A stretch of DNA of 64,000 nucleotides from Saccharospirillum sp. (GTDB taxonomy: Bacteria; Pseudomonadota; Gammaproteobacteria; Pseudomonadales; Natronospirillaceae), in assembly GCA_022565595.1 (NCBI GenBank), contig JAIUML010000008.1, positions 109,415-173,414 on the forward strand. The letters are read 5' to 3'. Both the position numbers and the translations under genes were made by a program. Under the pieces are notes generated by a model. That model did not search any database, had not been told where the DNA came from, and saw only the letters and a program-made list of their open reading frames with translations. Below, one piece after another: positions 35,193 through 44,933 of this stretch; within the stretch, counting starts at the first letter, position 1, and the number at the start of each line of letters is the position of its first letter.

Positions 35193-36653
35193 ATGAAAGA
35201 GATCAAGCATTTTATTAACGGTGAATACGTCGCCGGTATCGACGGCCGTTGGTTTGACGATATTAATCCGGCCAATGGCCAGAAAATTGCTCGCGTTGCT
35301 GAAGGCGGTGCGGCGGAAATTGATCAGGCGGTACGTGCCGCTCGCGCTGCGTTGAAAGGCGAGTGGGGCACCATGCCGGTTGAGCGTCGGATGGCCTTGT
35401 TGCACAAGGTGGCCGACGGTATTAATGCACGGTTTGAAGAATTTTTGCAGGCCGAGTGTCTGGATACCGGGAAGCCGCGCTCTATGGCGTCTCATATTGA
35501 TATTCCGCGTGGTGCGGCGAATTTCAAGGTCTTTGCCGACCTGGTGAAGAACGTGCCGACCGAAGCCTTTGCCATGGATACACCCGATGGCACTGGCGCA
35601 CTGAATTATACCGTGCGTAAACCCAAAGGGGTGATCGGGGTGATTTCGCCCTGGAACCTGCCGCTGTTACTGATGACCTGGAAGGTAGGGCCGGCACTGG
35701 CCTGTGGCAATACCGTTGTCGTCAAGCCTTCGGAAGAGTCGCCTCATACTGCGGCTCTGCTCGGTGAAGTGATGAACGATGCCGGTATTCCCAAGGGCGT
35801 CTATAACGTGGTGCATGGCTTTGGCCCGAACTCGGCTGGCGAGGCCTTGACCCGTCACAGCGGGGTGGATGGCATTACCTTTACCGGTGAGACCCGTACC
35901 GGCACCGCCATCATGAAAGCAGCGGCCGAAGGCATTCGTGACGTCTCCTTTGAGCTCGGTGGCAAGAACGCGGCCATTGTTTTTGCCGAAGCCGATATGG
36001 ATAAAGCCATTGAAGGCACGCTGCGCTCGGCCTTCGCCAACTGTGGGCAGGTCTGTTTTGGCACGGAGCGGGTTTATGTGCATCGCTCGCGTTTTGACGA
36101 ATTCGTCAGCCGCCTGAAAGAGGGCGTCGAGAATCTGAAGATGGGCTGGTACGACGACCCGACAGTGAACTTCGGGCCGCTGATCAGCAAAGAGCATCGC
36201 GACAAGGTACTGAGTTATTACCACAAGGCTGTTGAAGATGGCGCGACGGTTGTGACCGGTGGTGGCATTCCTGAAATGGAAGGTGAGCTGGCCGAAGGTG
36301 CCTGGGTGCAACCGACCATCTGGACCGGGCTCAGTGAAGACTCGGCGGTTATCCGTGAAGAGATTTTTGGTCCCTGCTGTCACGTTACCCCTTTCGATAG
36401 CGAAGATGAAGTCATCGCTCTGGCCAACAACACGGCCTATGGTCTGGCGGCGACCTTCTGGACCGAGAACCTGACTCAGGCGCATCGGGTAGCACCGCAA
36501 CTGGAGGCGGGTTTGATCTGGGTGAATTCCTGGTTCCTGCGTGATTTGCGCACCGCCTTTGGTGGCAGCAAGCAGTCCGGCATCGGCCGCGAGGGTGGCA
36601 CCCACGGCCTCGACTTTTACACCGAACTGTCCAACGTCTGTGTGAAGTTGTAA
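35193..36653 (+). CDS. dmpC: 2-hydroxymuconic semialdehyde dehydrogenase
   Basis: This 486-residue NAD-dependent aldehyde dehydrogenase oxidises the ring-cleavage product to 4-oxalocrotonate. It has the family signatures SPWNLPLLLMTWK (about residue 151), the Glu in SFELGGKNAA (about 253) and the catalytic Cys in NCGQVCFGTERVYV (about 287). The length is normal. From here the lower-pathway genes dmpCDEFGHI follow with gaps of at most 13 bases or with overlaps. Confidence 0.95.
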   Translation: MKEIKHFINGEYVAGIDGRWFDDINPANGQKIARVAEGGAAEIDQAVRAARAALKGEWGTMPVERRMALLHKVADGINARFEEFLQAECLDTGKPRSMASHIDIPRGAANFKVFADLVKNVPTEAFAMDTPDGTGALNYTVRKPKGVIGVISPWNLPLLLMTWKVGPALACGNTVVVKPSEESPHTAALLGEVMNDAGIPKGVYNVVHGFGPNSAGEALTRHSGVDGITFTGETRTGTAIMKAAAEGIRDVSFELGGKNAAIVFAEADMDKAIEGTLRSAFANCGQVCFGTERVYVHRSRFDEFVSRLKEGVENLKMGWYDDPTVNFGPLISKEHRDKVLSYYHKAVEDGATVVTGGGIPEMEGELAEGAWVQPTIWTGLSEDSAVIREEIFGPCCHVTPFDSEDEVIALANNTAYGLAATFWTENLTQAHRVAPQLEAGLIWVNSWFLRDLRTAFGGSKQSGIGREGGTHGLDFYTELSNVCVKL

Positions 36654-36663
36654 GGAGTCGGTG

Positions 36664-37512
36664 ATGACGACGCGTACAGAGAATCCGGAGATCGGCCAAA
36701 GCCTGTCACTCGGTGGGTTGGCGACCAATGTGCACGACCAGGGCCGGGGTGAGCCGGTGGTGTTGATTCACGGTTCCGGCCCGGGTGTGACCGCCTGGGC
36801 GAACTGGCGCGGCGTCATTCCGGTATTGGCACAAAAGTTTCGAGTGCTGGCCCCCGACATGCTCGGCTTCGGTTACACCGAGCGCCCCGCGGAGGCCAAC
36901 TACAATCTGGACCGCTGGGTGCAACAGGTCATCGACCTGCTCGATGCCAAAGGCATCGCGCAGACGGATCTGGTGGGTAACTCCTTTGGCGGTGCTGTGG
37001 CGCTGGCAACAGCCATTCGCCACCCCGAGCGGGTGCGGCGCCTGGTGTTGATGGGCAGTGTCGGCGTGCCCTTCGATCTGACCGAAGGGCTGGACGCCGT
37101 CTGGGGTTATAGCCCTGGCCTCGACGCCATGCGTAACCTGGTGCGCCTGTTCGCCTACGACCAGAGCCTGGCCACGGACGATCTGGTGCAGATGCGTTAC
37201 GAAGCCAGCATTCGCCCTGGTTACCAGGAAAGTTTTGCTGCCCTGTTTCCGGCACCTCGTCAGCGCTGGGTGGATGCGCTGTGCAGCCCAGAAAGCGAGA
37301 TTCGCCAGTTGCCGCACGAGACCCTGGTTCTGCATGGCCGGGAAGATCGCATCATTCCCCTGCACACCAGTTGGACCCTATCGCAGTGGATTCCCAAAGC
37401 CCAGTTACACGTCTTCAGCCAGTGTGGCCACTGGACGCAGATTGAACAGGCCAGCCGCTTTACTCGGTTGGTCACCGACTTTTTCAGCGAAGGCCGCAGC
37501 GCGGCTGACTGA
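36664..37512 (+). CDS. dmpD: 2-hydroxymuconic semialdehyde hydrolase
   Basis: This 282-residue alpha/beta hydrolase splits formate or acetate from the meta-cleavage product. It has the HGSGPG oxyanion segment (about residue 33), the nucleophile elbow GNSFGGAV (Ser near 105), the Asp in LHGREDRIIP and the His in CGHWTQIEQ. I chose ATG 36664 over GTG 36661 because it is better spaced from AAGGAG at 36652-36657. Confidence 0.94.
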   Translation: MTTRTENPEIGQSLSLGGLATNVHDQGRGEPVVLIHGSGPGVTAWANWRGVIPVLAQKFRVLAPDMLGFGYTERPAEANYNLDRWVQQVIDLLDAKGIAQTDLVGNSFGGAVALATAIRHPERVRRLVLMGSVGVPFDLTEGLDAVWGYSPGLDAMRNLVRLFAYDQSLATDDLVQMRYEASIRPGYQESFAALFPAPRQRWVDALCSPESEIRQLPHETLVLHGREDRIIPLHTSWTLSQWIPKAQLHVFSQCGHWTQIEQASRFTRLVTDFFSEGRSAAD

Positions 37513-37522
37513 GGAGATTGTT

Positions 37523-38308
37523 ATGGATTCCAAACAGATCAAACACTACGCCGATGAGCTGTATCAGGCGTTGCGTTCGGCCAGCCCGGTAGCACCACTG
37601 ACCGAGCGTGAGCCGGACATGACCATTGAGGACGCCTACCATATTTCGAGTGGTTTTCTGGAACATCGCCTTGGCGACGGTGAGCGCATCATCGGCAAAA
37701 AGATCGGCGTGACCAGCAAAGCCGTGCAAAACATGCTGGGCGTGCACCAGCCGGATTTTGGCTACCTGACCGATGCCATGCTGGCGACGTCGGATGCCCC
37801 CATCGTACTCGATAACCAGATGATTGCCGCGCGCGCCGAAGGCGAAATAGCCTTTGTACTGAAGCGCCGTTTGATGGGCCCGGGTGTGACCAATGCTCAG
37901 GTGTTGGCCGCGACCGAATGCGTTATGCCCTGTTTCGAAATTGTCGACTCCCGCATTCAGGACTGGAAGATCAAGATTCAGGACACTGTCGCGGACAACG
38001 CTTCCTGCGGCATGTTCGTTCTCGGCGACAGCGCGGTTTCTCCACGCGGGCTCGATCTGACCACGGTCGGCATGGTGATGTCGCTGAACGGCAAGGTGAT
38101 CAGCACCGGCGCCGGCGCGGCTGCCCTGGGCTCGCCTGTCAATTGTGTCGCCTGGTTGGCCAATACCCTGGGCCAGTACGGCATTGCGCTGGAGGCGGGT
38201 GAAGTCATCCTGTCCGGTTCTCTGGTACCGCTGCAGCCCGTCAAGGCTGGAGATTCGTTGAACGTCAGCATTGGTGGCCTGGGCACAGCCTCGGTCCGCT
38301 TCGCCTGA
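37523..38308 (+). CDS. dmpE: 2-oxopent-4-enoate hydratase
   Basis: This 261-residue enzyme adds water to 2-hydroxypenta-2,4-dienoate to give 4-hydroxy-2-oxovalerate. It belongs to the fumarylacetoacetase-like hydratase/decarboxylase family, with GKKIGVTSKAVQNMLGVHQPDFG, RAEGEIAFVL (metal-binding Glu residues) and TVADNASCGMFVLG. It is paralogous to DmpH further down the operon. ATG 37523 follows GAGGAG. Confidence 0.94.
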   Translation: MDSKQIKHYADELYQALRSASPVAPLTEREPDMTIEDAYHISSGFLEHRLGDGERIIGKKIGVTSKAVQNMLGVHQPDFGYLTDAMLATSDAPIVLDNQMIAARAEGEIAFVLKRRLMGPGVTNAQVLAATECVMPCFEIVDSRIQDWKIKIQDTVADNASCGMFVLGDSAVSPRGLDLTTVGMVMSLNGKVISTGAGAAALGSPVNCVAWLANTLGQYGIALEAGEVILSGSLVPLQPVKAGDSLNVSIGGLGTASVRFA

Positions 38309-38320
38309 GAGGAAAACACC

Positions 38321-39271
38321 ATGAGTAAAATCAAAGCGGCCATCATTGGCCCCGGCAACATCGGTACGGACTTGCTGATCAAATTGCTGCGCAAGGCCAA
38401 ATACATAGAGCCGACCGTGATGGTGGGCATCGACCCCGAGTCCGATGGCCTGGCACGGGCGCGCAAGTTCGGCATCAAGGCTTGCGATACCGGCGTTGAA
38501 GGGCTGATGAAGATGCCCGAATTTGCCGACATCGACATTGTTTTTGATGCGACGTCTGCCAAGGCTCACATCGCTAACGATGCCGCCTTGCGTAAGGCCA
38601 AGCCCGGTATTCGCATGGTTGACCTGACCCCGGCAGCCATCGGCCCCTACTGCGTGCCCGTAGTCAACCTGGAAGACAACATCGACGAACTGCTGAACAT
38701 CAACATGGTCACCTGTGGCGGCCAGGCGACCATTCCCATGGTGGCGGCGGTTTCCCAGGTGGCCAAGGTGCATTACGCCGAGATCGTTGCGTCCATTTCC
38801 AGCAAGTCGGCAGGGCCGGGTACGCGTGCGAACATCGACGAGTTTACCGAGACCACCTCCAAAGGTCTGGAGCAGGTCGGCGGTGCGACCCGAGGCAAGG
38901 CCATCATTATTCTCAACCCGGCCGAGCCGCCGGTGTTGATGCGCGACACCATCTATACCCTGTCGGATATCGCCGACAAGGCCGCCATCGAGGCCTCTGT
39001 CGAAGCCATGGTGGCGAAGGTGAACAGCTATGTGCCGGGCTACCGGCTGAAGCAGAAAGTGCAGTTTGAAGAGATCGACCCGCAAGCGCCCTTGAATGTA
39101 CCGGGCGTCGGCAAGATGAGTGGCCTTAAAACCAGCATCTTCCTGGAGGTAGAGGGCGCTGCCCATTACCTGCCAGCCTACGCGGGCAACCTGGACATCA
39201 TGACCTCGGCTGCCATGGGCGCAGGTGAAACCCTGGCGCACCATCTGTTGCAGCAAACGGCCAACGCCTGA
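38321..39271 (+). CDS. dmpF: Acetaldehyde dehydrogenase (acylating)
   Basis: This 316-residue protein converts acetaldehyde and CoA to acetyl-CoA with NAD. The Rossmann motif [10 protein letters not shown] is at the N-terminus (about residues 11-20) and the catalytic Cys in [10 protein letters not shown] (about 131). It forms a complex with the aldolase DmpG and receives acetaldehyde through an internal channel. The gene for its partner follows after 11 bases. Confidence 0.96.
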   Translation: MSKIKAAIIGPGNIGTDLLIKLLRKAKYIEPTVMVGIDPESDGLARARKFGIKACDTGVEGLMKMPEFADIDIVFDATSAKAHIANDAALRKAKPGIRMVDLTPAAIGPYCVPVVNLEDNIDELLNINMVTCGGQATIPMVAAVSQVAKVHYAEIVASISSKSAGPGTRANIDEFTETTSKGLEQVGGATRGKAIIILNPAEPPVLMRDTIYTLSDIADKAAIEASVEAMVAKVNSYVPGYRLKQKVQFEEIDPQAPLNVPGVGKMSGLKTSIFLEVEGAAHYLPAYAGNLDIMTSAAMGAGETLAHHLLQQTANA

Positions 39272-39282
39272 GGAGGCACTCC

Positions 39283-40335
39283 ATGAGCAAATCACTCTAT
39301 ATTTCAGACGTGACCCTGCGCGATGGCTCCCATGCCATTCGCCATCAATACTCGGTTCAGAACGCGCGCGACATTGCCAAGGCACTGGACGCCGCCGGTG
39401 TCGACTCCATCGAAGTCGCCCATGGCGATGGCCTGGCGGGTTCCTCGTTCAACTACGGCTTTGGCGCCCACACCGACCTGGAGTGGATTGAAGCCGTGGC
39501 CGAGTCGGTCACCCAGGCGAAAATCGCCACCCTGATTCTGCCCGGCATAGCCACCGTCAAGGAACTGCGCGAAGCCTATGAGGCCGGTGCCCGTGTGGTG
39601 CGTGTGGCCACCCACAGCACCGAGGCGGATGTCTCACGCCAGCACATCGAGATGGCGCGGAACCTGGGCATGGACACCGTTGGCTTTCTGATGATGAGCC
39701 ACATGAACGAGCCCGCCCAACTGGCCCAGCAGGCCAGGTTAATGGAGAGCTACGGCGCGACCTGCGTCTATGTGGTCGACTCCGCCGGTGCGATGAACAT
39801 GAACGACGTGCGCGAACGGGTACAGGCGTTCCGCGAGGTACTGAAGCCGGAGACCGAGATCGGCATACACGCGCACCATAACCTGAGCCTGGGTGTGGCC
39901 AATTCCATTGTCGCTGTTGAAGCCGGCGTCAACCGGGTTGATGCAAGCCTGACCGGCATGGGTGCCGGTGCCGGCAATGCGCCGCTGGAAGTCTTTATTG
40001 CCGCGGCCGATCGCATGGGTTGGGATCACGGTTGTGACGTCTATGCCCTGATGGACGCAGCCGATGACATCGTGCGCCCCTTGCAGGACAGGCCGGTTCG
40101 AGTCGACCGTGAAACCCTGGCACTGGGCTACGCTGGTGTTTACTCGAGCTTCCTGCGCCATGCCGAAACGGCCGCACAGCGTTATGGCCTGAAAGCCAAC
40201 GAGATACTGGTAGAACTGGGCCGCCGGCGCATGGTCGGTGGTCAGGAAGACATGATTGTCGACGTGGCACTGGACATGCTGAAGCAGCGTGAAGGCACGG
40301 CGACAGAGACGGTAAAACGAGGAGAAACAGCGTGA
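39283..40335 (+). CDS. dmpG: 4-hydroxy-2-oxovalerate aldolase
   Basis: This 350-residue HMGL-like aldolase splits 4-hydroxy-2-oxovalerate to pyruvate and acetaldehyde. It has the metal-site start [13 protein letters not shown] (about residues 11-23), [16 protein letters not shown] and the metal-binding [13 protein letters not shown] (about 196-208). Its stop overlaps the dmpH start by four bases. Confidence 0.96.
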   Translation: MSKSLYISDVTLRDGSHAIRHQYSVQNARDIAKALDAAGVDSIEVAHGDGLAGSSFNYGFGAHTDLEWIEAVAESVTQAKIATLILPGIATVKELREAYEAGARVVRVATHSTEADVSRQHIEMARNLGMDTVGFLMMSHMNEPAQLAQQARLMESYGATCVYVVDSAGAMNMNDVRERVQAFREVLKPETEIGIHAHHNLSLGVANSIVAVEAGVNRVDASLTGMGAGAGNAPLEVFIAAADRMGWDHGCDVYALMDAADDIVRPLQDRPVRVDRETLALGYAGVYSSFLRHAETAAQRYGLKANEILVELGRRRMVGGQEDMIVDVALDMLKQREGTATETVKRGETA

Positions 40336-41123
40336 CGACCCTGAGCAAAGAACAGATAGAAGGCCTGGCCGAGCATCTGGAAAGCGCGCAATTGCAGTGC
40401 TTCGATGTGACCAAAATCACCGACGAACATCCCGCTATGGATTTCGAAGACGCCTATGCCGTACAGAAGGTAATTCAGCAGCGCAAGCTTGAACGTGGTG
40501 ATCAACTGATCGGTTACAAGATGGGCCTGACCTCGCGTGCCAAGATGGAGCAGATGGGGGTCGACAGCCCGGTTTATGGCTTCCTGATGAGCAGTTTTGA
40601 AGTTCAGGAAAGCAGTGCTGTGCCGGTATCGCGTTTTATTCACCCGCGCGTTGAAGCCGAAATTGCCTTTGTCCTGAAAGACGAACTCAGTGGCCCTGGC
40701 TGCACCGTGGCCAAGGTGTTGTCCGCGACGGATTTCGTCATGCCGTCGATTGAGATCATTGACTCCCGTTATCGCGATTTCAAATTCGACCTGACCAGCG
40801 TCATTGCCGACAACGCCTCGTCATCTGCCTTTGTCACCGGCAGCACTGTCGTGCCGGTGGCAGGTCTGGATCTCGGCACGGTCGGTGTTGTTCTGGAGAT
40901 CAACGGCGAAGTCGTCGAAGTTGGTGCTGGAGCGGCGGTGCTGGGTCACCCGGCCAACAGCATTGCGCAGCTGGTTAACATGCTGGCAGAAACCGGCGAG
41001 TCACTACCGGCTGGTAGTCTGGTGCTCAGCGGTGCCATTACCGCCGCCTTGCCAGTGAAAGCCGGTGATTGTGCCACGGTGCGTGCGCACGGCATGGGCA
41101 GTGCCACTGTCCGCTTTGTGTGA
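40332..41123 (+). CDS. dmpH: 4-oxalocrotonate decarboxylase
   Basis: This 263-residue enzyme decarboxylates 2-oxo-3-hexenedioate to give the hydratase substrate; the two enzymes form a complex in the known pathway. It starts with GTG at 40332 within the dmpG stop. It has [31 protein letters not shown] and [15 protein letters not shown], parallel to DmpE. GAGGAGAAACAGC lies before the start. Confidence 0.94.
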   Translation: MTTLSKEQIEGLAEHLESAQLQCFDVTKITDEHPAMDFEDAYAVQKVIQQRKLERGDQLIGYKMGLTSRAKMEQMGVDSPVYGFLMSSFEVQESSAVPVSRFIHPRVEAEIAFVLKDELSGPGCTVAKVLSATDFVMPSIEIIDSRYRDFKFDLTSVIADNASSSAFVTGSTVVPVAGLDLGTVGVVLEINGEVVEVGAGAAVLGHPANSIAQLVNMLAETGESLPAGSLVLSGAITAALPVKAGDCATVRAHGMGSATVRFV

Positions 41124-41136
41124 GGAGGGATAAACC

Positions 41137-41331
41137 ATGCCATTGGCTCAAATATCCATATTGGAAGGGCGTGACGATGAGAAAAAGGAACGGCTGATTC
41201 GAGCCGTGACCGATGCCATCGAAACCAGCCTGGATGCACCACGAGACACCATTCGCGTGGTGATCACCGAGATTCCCAAGCAACACTGGGGGATAGGTGG
41301 CGAGTCCGTCGCGGCTCGCAGCAAGCGTTAA
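41137..41331 (+). CDS. dmpI: 4-oxalocrotonate tautomerase
   Basis: This 64-residue protein begins Met-Pro, so removal of Met exposes the catalytic proline ([20 protein letters not shown]). Arg residues near 10-13 and 39 of the mature chain fit the family. It isomerises the enol form of 4-oxalocrotonate. It is the last gene of the meta-cleavage operon and is followed by a terminator. The size is normal for the hexameric type. Confidence 0.95.
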   Translation: MPLAQISILEGRDDEKKERLIRAVTDAIETSLDAPRDTIRVVITEIPKQHWGIGGESVAARSKR

Positions 41332-41356
41332 GGCGCGTCCTTGAGCTTGAGTATTT

Positions 41357-41382
41357 GCCCCGGGGTGACCTGGGGCTTTTTT
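41357..41382 (+). terminator. Terminator of the meta-cleavage operon
   Basis: GCCCC and GGGGC (41357-41361 and 41372-41376) form a stem followed by six T residues. It comes 25 bases after the dmpI stop and just before the converging stop of the EAL gene. Confidence 0.75.
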
Positions 41383-41385
41383 ATT

Positions 41386-43746
41386 TCAACAATCTCTCGG
41401 TTCTGATAAGACGCCCTCTTGCGTCCATCGCTGCAACCATTGCTGAATGGGTTTTGGCTTGCCGTAGAAATACCCCTGGTACACGACCTCACCGCGATCT
41501 TTAAAGAAATCCGATTGGGCCTGGTTTTCTATGCCTTCGGCGACCAGAGTCAACTTCATGTGGCGCGCTACGGCCATAATGGTTTCGACCAGGGCGGCGT
41601 CTCTCGGGTTGATTGGGGCATCTTGCACAAAGGTTCGGTCGATCTTGAGTTCGTTAATCGGCAATCGTTTCAGGTAGGCCAGCGACGAGTAGCCGGTGCC
41701 AAAGTCATCCAGCGAGAAATGAATGCCGAGTTCGGCCAACTGGTTCATCTTGGCGATCACCTGATCGATGTGGTCGATCACCAGGGATTCGGTAATTTCC
41801 AGCGTCAAACACTTCGGGTTCGCCTGGCTTTGCAATAGCAGCATTTTAACGGTGTCGACGAAATCGGCTTGATGAAAATGTCGGGCACTGATGTTGACGG
41901 CGATGCGCATTGAATGGCCGCTATCATTCAGGTATTTAATCAAGGTGCAGGCTTCGTGCAGTACCCAGTTGCCGAGATCGTTGATCAGGTCGGATTCCTC
42001 GGCGATGGGAATGAATTCCGCCGGGGAGATCAACCCTTTTTCCGGGTGCTGCCATCGGATCAGTGCCTCGGCGCCTACAACCTGCCGTTGTGCGTTGACC
42101 TGCGGCTGGATGTGCAGCACCAACTCCTGATTGGGAATGGCAAGACGCAAGGCTCGTTCAATATTGAAGCTGCGACGGGCTTCCTCACCCATGACGTTCT
42201 CAAAAAAAGCCAACTGCTTGCCGCCAGCCGTTTTGGCGCGATGCAATGCAACGTCGGCTTGCCGGAGGATATCGGCCGGGCGCTCATCCACGCCACTGGA
42301 AAAGGTCGTAATACCGATGCTGACTGAAATCACAAAAAACTCACCCTCAATGCTGATGGGCGTTTCCAGTCGGCTCTGAATGCATTCCGCCAAAGCCAGT
42401 GCATGATGCGAAATCTGGCCCACTCTGTCCGGGTTGGTGCCCAGCAGCAAGGCAAACTCATCGCCACTGGTTCTGGCCAGAGAGACCCCTTCTTTGATGA
42501 TGCTGGAAAGGCGTTCGGCAAAGGCTTTGAGCAGGGCATCCCCCATCAGCAGGTTGTGGGCTTCGTTGAATTTTTTGAAGCGGTCGATGTTCAGCAGCAG
42601 TAGAGCACCCCCGGCCAGGGGGCGGTTATCCACACCAATGCCTTGCTCGAGCCACTCAATCAGCAGTTTGCGATTGGGCAGGTTGGTCAGTGGGTCGAAA
42701 TAGGAGAGTTGATGCACCTGGGCTTCAGCCTCGCGCTGGGCGCTGACGTCCTGCTGAATCGACAAATAGTGGGTAATGTCACCCTGATCATCACGCACTG
42801 GCGCTATGGTGGCGTACTCGATGGATTCGGTGTGATCTTTGCGGCGGTTAAAAAGCTCACCACGCCATACATTGCCTTGCAGCAGGTTTCGCCACATGTC
42901 TTCATAGGTCGTGCGTGGTGTAGAGCCGGACTGACGGAATTTGGGGTTTTTGCCAATGACCTCTTTCCGCGAATAGCCGGTGTTCTTCAAGAAGGCATCG
43001 TTCACGAACTGGATATTGCCCTTTGCGTCACTGATGAGGATGCTGTCCGGGCTTTGCTCGACGGCTTTGGAAAGTTGCCGGTTGTAGGCCTGGCTGCTCA
43101 GCAAGGAGCGCCGCTCCCGGTTCAGTTCTTTACTGAGCCGATGGTAGCGATAAAGCACGTAGAGCAGCATTAAAATCAGTAAAGATTGAGCCACCAAAGT
43201 GATAAGGAACAGTGTACGTCGTTGCGCCTGGCTCTCGAGCAGTTGTTCGGAACGCTCATCGACCAGGGCTTCCAGGCGCGCCTGATAGCCAAGCATCGAT
43301 TCCTCGGCGATGGGCTTGCCGGTGATGTCGTGCAAAATGGAAAGCAAGGCTGGCTGGCCGTTGTCGAGCGTTACCGGCGAGCTATGGACTTCAACCGTGC
43401 GTATCTCTCCGGTGGCAATGCGATGAGGGAAAATAAAGTATTCCCGCTCGTCACTCAGAGCGCGCGCCAGTTCAAGTTCAACTTCGTGCTGTCCCAGTAA
43501 ATTGAAATCCTGAACGCTACGGCTCAGCAGGGTTGCTCTATCCAGTTTGTAGAAGGATTCAGCGGCCGGGTTTGCATCGAGAATACGCCCGCTTTGGGGG
43601 TCGATCAGCAAGACAATGCTGCGATGCTGCTCAAGCAGGCCTGGCAGGTGTGCGGGGTGCTCTGCTTTGGCATGGGAGGCCACAGCACTTAACAGGGTGA
43701 TCAGCAGTGACAATCTCAGAAAACAACGGAATGACTGTGATTGCAA
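41386..43746 (-). CDS. PAS/GGDEF/EAL cyclic-di-GMP phosphodiesterase, membrane-bound
   Basis: This 786-residue protein has a signal-like N-terminus (FRCFLRLSLLITLLSAVASH), a first PAS domain (about 40-145, probably periplasmic), a membrane helix at about 178-200 (LFLITLVAQSLLILMLLYVL), a second PAS (about 222-340), GGDEF (about 345-505) and EAL (about 520-775). The GGDEF motif is degenerate (SGDEF). The EAL domain looks active (EALIRWQHP, DDFGTGYSSLAYLK, EGIEN), so c-di-GMP hydrolysis is expected. The start at 43746 is TTG and is the least certain part. Confidence 0.88.
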   Translation of the reverse strand: MQSQSFRCFLRLSLLITLLSAVASHAKAEHPAHLPGLLEQHRSIVLLIDPQSGRILDANPAAESFYKLDRATLLSRSVQDFNLLGQHEVELELARALSDEREYFIFPHRIATGEIRTVEVHSSPVTLDNGQPALLSILHDITGKPIAEESMLGYQARLEALVDERSEQLLESQAQRRTLFLITLVAQSLLILMLLYVLYRYHRLSKELNRERRSLLSSQAYNRQLSKAVEQSPDSILISDAKGNIQFVNDAFLKNTGYSRKEVIGKNPKFRQSGSTPRTTYEDMWRNLLQGNVWRGELFNRRKDHTESIEYATIAPVRDDQGDITHYLSIQQDVSAQREAEAQVHQLSYFDPLTNLPNRKLLIEWLEQGIGVDNRPLAGGALLLLNIDRFKKFNEAHNLLMGDALLKAFAERLSSIIKEGVSLARTSGDEFALLLGTNPDRVGQISHHALALAECIQSRLETPISIEGEFFVISVSIGITTFSSGVDERPADILRQADVALHRAKTAGGKQLAFFENVMGEEARRSFNIERALRLAIPNQELVLHIQPQVNAQRQVVGAEALIRWQHPEKGLISPAEFIPIAEESDLINDLGNWVLHEACTLIKYLNDSGHSMRIAVNISARHFHQADFVDTVKMLLLQSQANPKCLTLEITESLVIDHIDQVIAKMNQLAELGIHFSLDDFGTGYSSLAYLKRLPINELKIDRTFVQDAPINPRDAALVETIMAVARHMKLTLVAEGIENQAQSDFFKDRGEVVYQGYFYGKPKPIQQWLQRWTQEGVLSEPRDC

Positions 43747-43999
43747 GATAAGGGGTCTCTCTTCAAGGGTTGGCCGTGCCTATAGTGCGTTCACTCGTTT
43801 GGCGTCCTGGTCAGTGCAAACTTCCAACCGGCGACCGGCCTGATTGAGAGATTCCTTCATGGGGTGAGTGGGTGTGGGCTGTGCTGTGTGCGCCAGCCGC
43901 GACAGTATACCTAATAATGGTTAAGTTTATTAAGTGGTTAACTGAGGTTATTGCCGTTTTATTGGCTGATTGAGAAGCGCTGGCGTCGGTGTCTGACGC

Positions 44000-44752
44000 T
44001 CAGCGGTTCTCCATATCCTGTAGGTGCTGGAAAAAGCCCTTGTCGGTCAAGAAACTCAGGGTGCGATCTATGTGTTGTTCGGTCAGTTCGCAGGCAAGGT
44101 CGGCATTACGATCGATGGCCGCATTGAAGATGGCTTCATGTTCAGCATGAACGTCGCGTTTGGCAGAGCCACCATTAGTATGAGAGCGCGACAAGGAGAT
44201 GCGCCGATAACGCTCGGATTGATGGAACAAAATGCTGATGAAATAATGCAGCCACCGGGATGGGCAGGCAGCGATCAGCGCTGCATGAAAACCCCGGTTT
44301 CGTACTTCCCACTCGCCCGAAAGGCCGCTAGGGTCTTCCTGAAGTCGTTCTTCGATTTTGGTCAAACGGTGAAAGGCGCCAACCAGTCCGGCTTCCCAGT
44401 CGTCATCACCATGGGCGATGGACTCGCGCAAAGCCTGAGTTTCCAGTTGCTTGCGCACCCGGACAATGTCCTGAAAATCCGCTTCGGACATGGGGGTGAC
44501 ACGAAAGCCTTTTTGGCCTTCAGAGGCCACCAGGGCTTCACCCACCAGCAGGTTCAATGCCTCACGCAGGGTGCTGGCGCCGACGTCATAGCGATCCTTC
44601 AGCTTGTCTGCTCTGAGCTTGGTGCCGGGGCCCAGTAAACCGCTGAGAATGTCCTCTCTCATGGCATCATAGGTGGCCTGAACCAGGGTTTTGGCGGGTG
44701 CGGGGGTTGTGCTGTTGGCGTTTGGATTGGGCCAATAGGGGTTGATGCTCAT
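44000..44752 (-). CDS. GntR/FCD family regulator (CsiR/GlaR-like)
   Basis: This 250-residue regulator starts at ATG 44752 (MSINPYWPNPNANS). The winged helix (about 25-90; YDVGASTLREALNLLVGEALV) is followed by an FCD domain. FCD repressors of the CsiR/GlaR type control glutarate and L-2-hydroxyglutarate use in other proteobacteria. Here it is divergent from lhgO across about 180 bases, which supports this role; the effector is not proven. The AT-rich gap may hold its operator. Confidence 0.85.
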   Translation of the reverse strand: MSINPYWPNPNANSTTPAPAKTLVQATYDAMREDILSGLLGPGTKLRADKLKDRYDVGASTLREALNLLVGEALVASEGQKGFRVTPMSEADFQDIVRVRKQLETQALRESIAHGDDDWEAGLVGAFHRLTKIEERLQEDPSGLSGEWEVRNRGFHAALIAACPSRWLHYFISILFHQSERYRRISLSRSHTNGGSAKRDVHAEHEAIFNAAIDRNADLACELTEQHIDRTLSFLTDKGFFQHLQDMENR

Positions 44753-44933
44753 GAACCAGACTCTTCCATAGAGTGCGTCGCTCGAGGTCTTGACCTGGGC
44801 AATTCGCACAGAATTTTTAATAATTTACTAGATTTTACGCATTATCGAGAATTTTTAAAAGCCCGTCGACCATTGCGGAGACCTTTGTGCCGTGTTTTCA
44901 TTGATTGTCCTTAACTGAAGGGGTCTGTTCTCG

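Noticed and set aside
37484..39385. A 633-codon open frame on the minus strand across dmpD-dmpF
   Set aside because: It is antisense to three certain genes in GC-rich sequence and its translation has no family features.
41386..43746. Active diguanylate cyclase in the PAS/GGDEF/EAL protein
   Set aside because: The motif is SGDEF, not GGDEF/GGEEF, so synthesis is unlikely; the EAL half is intact.
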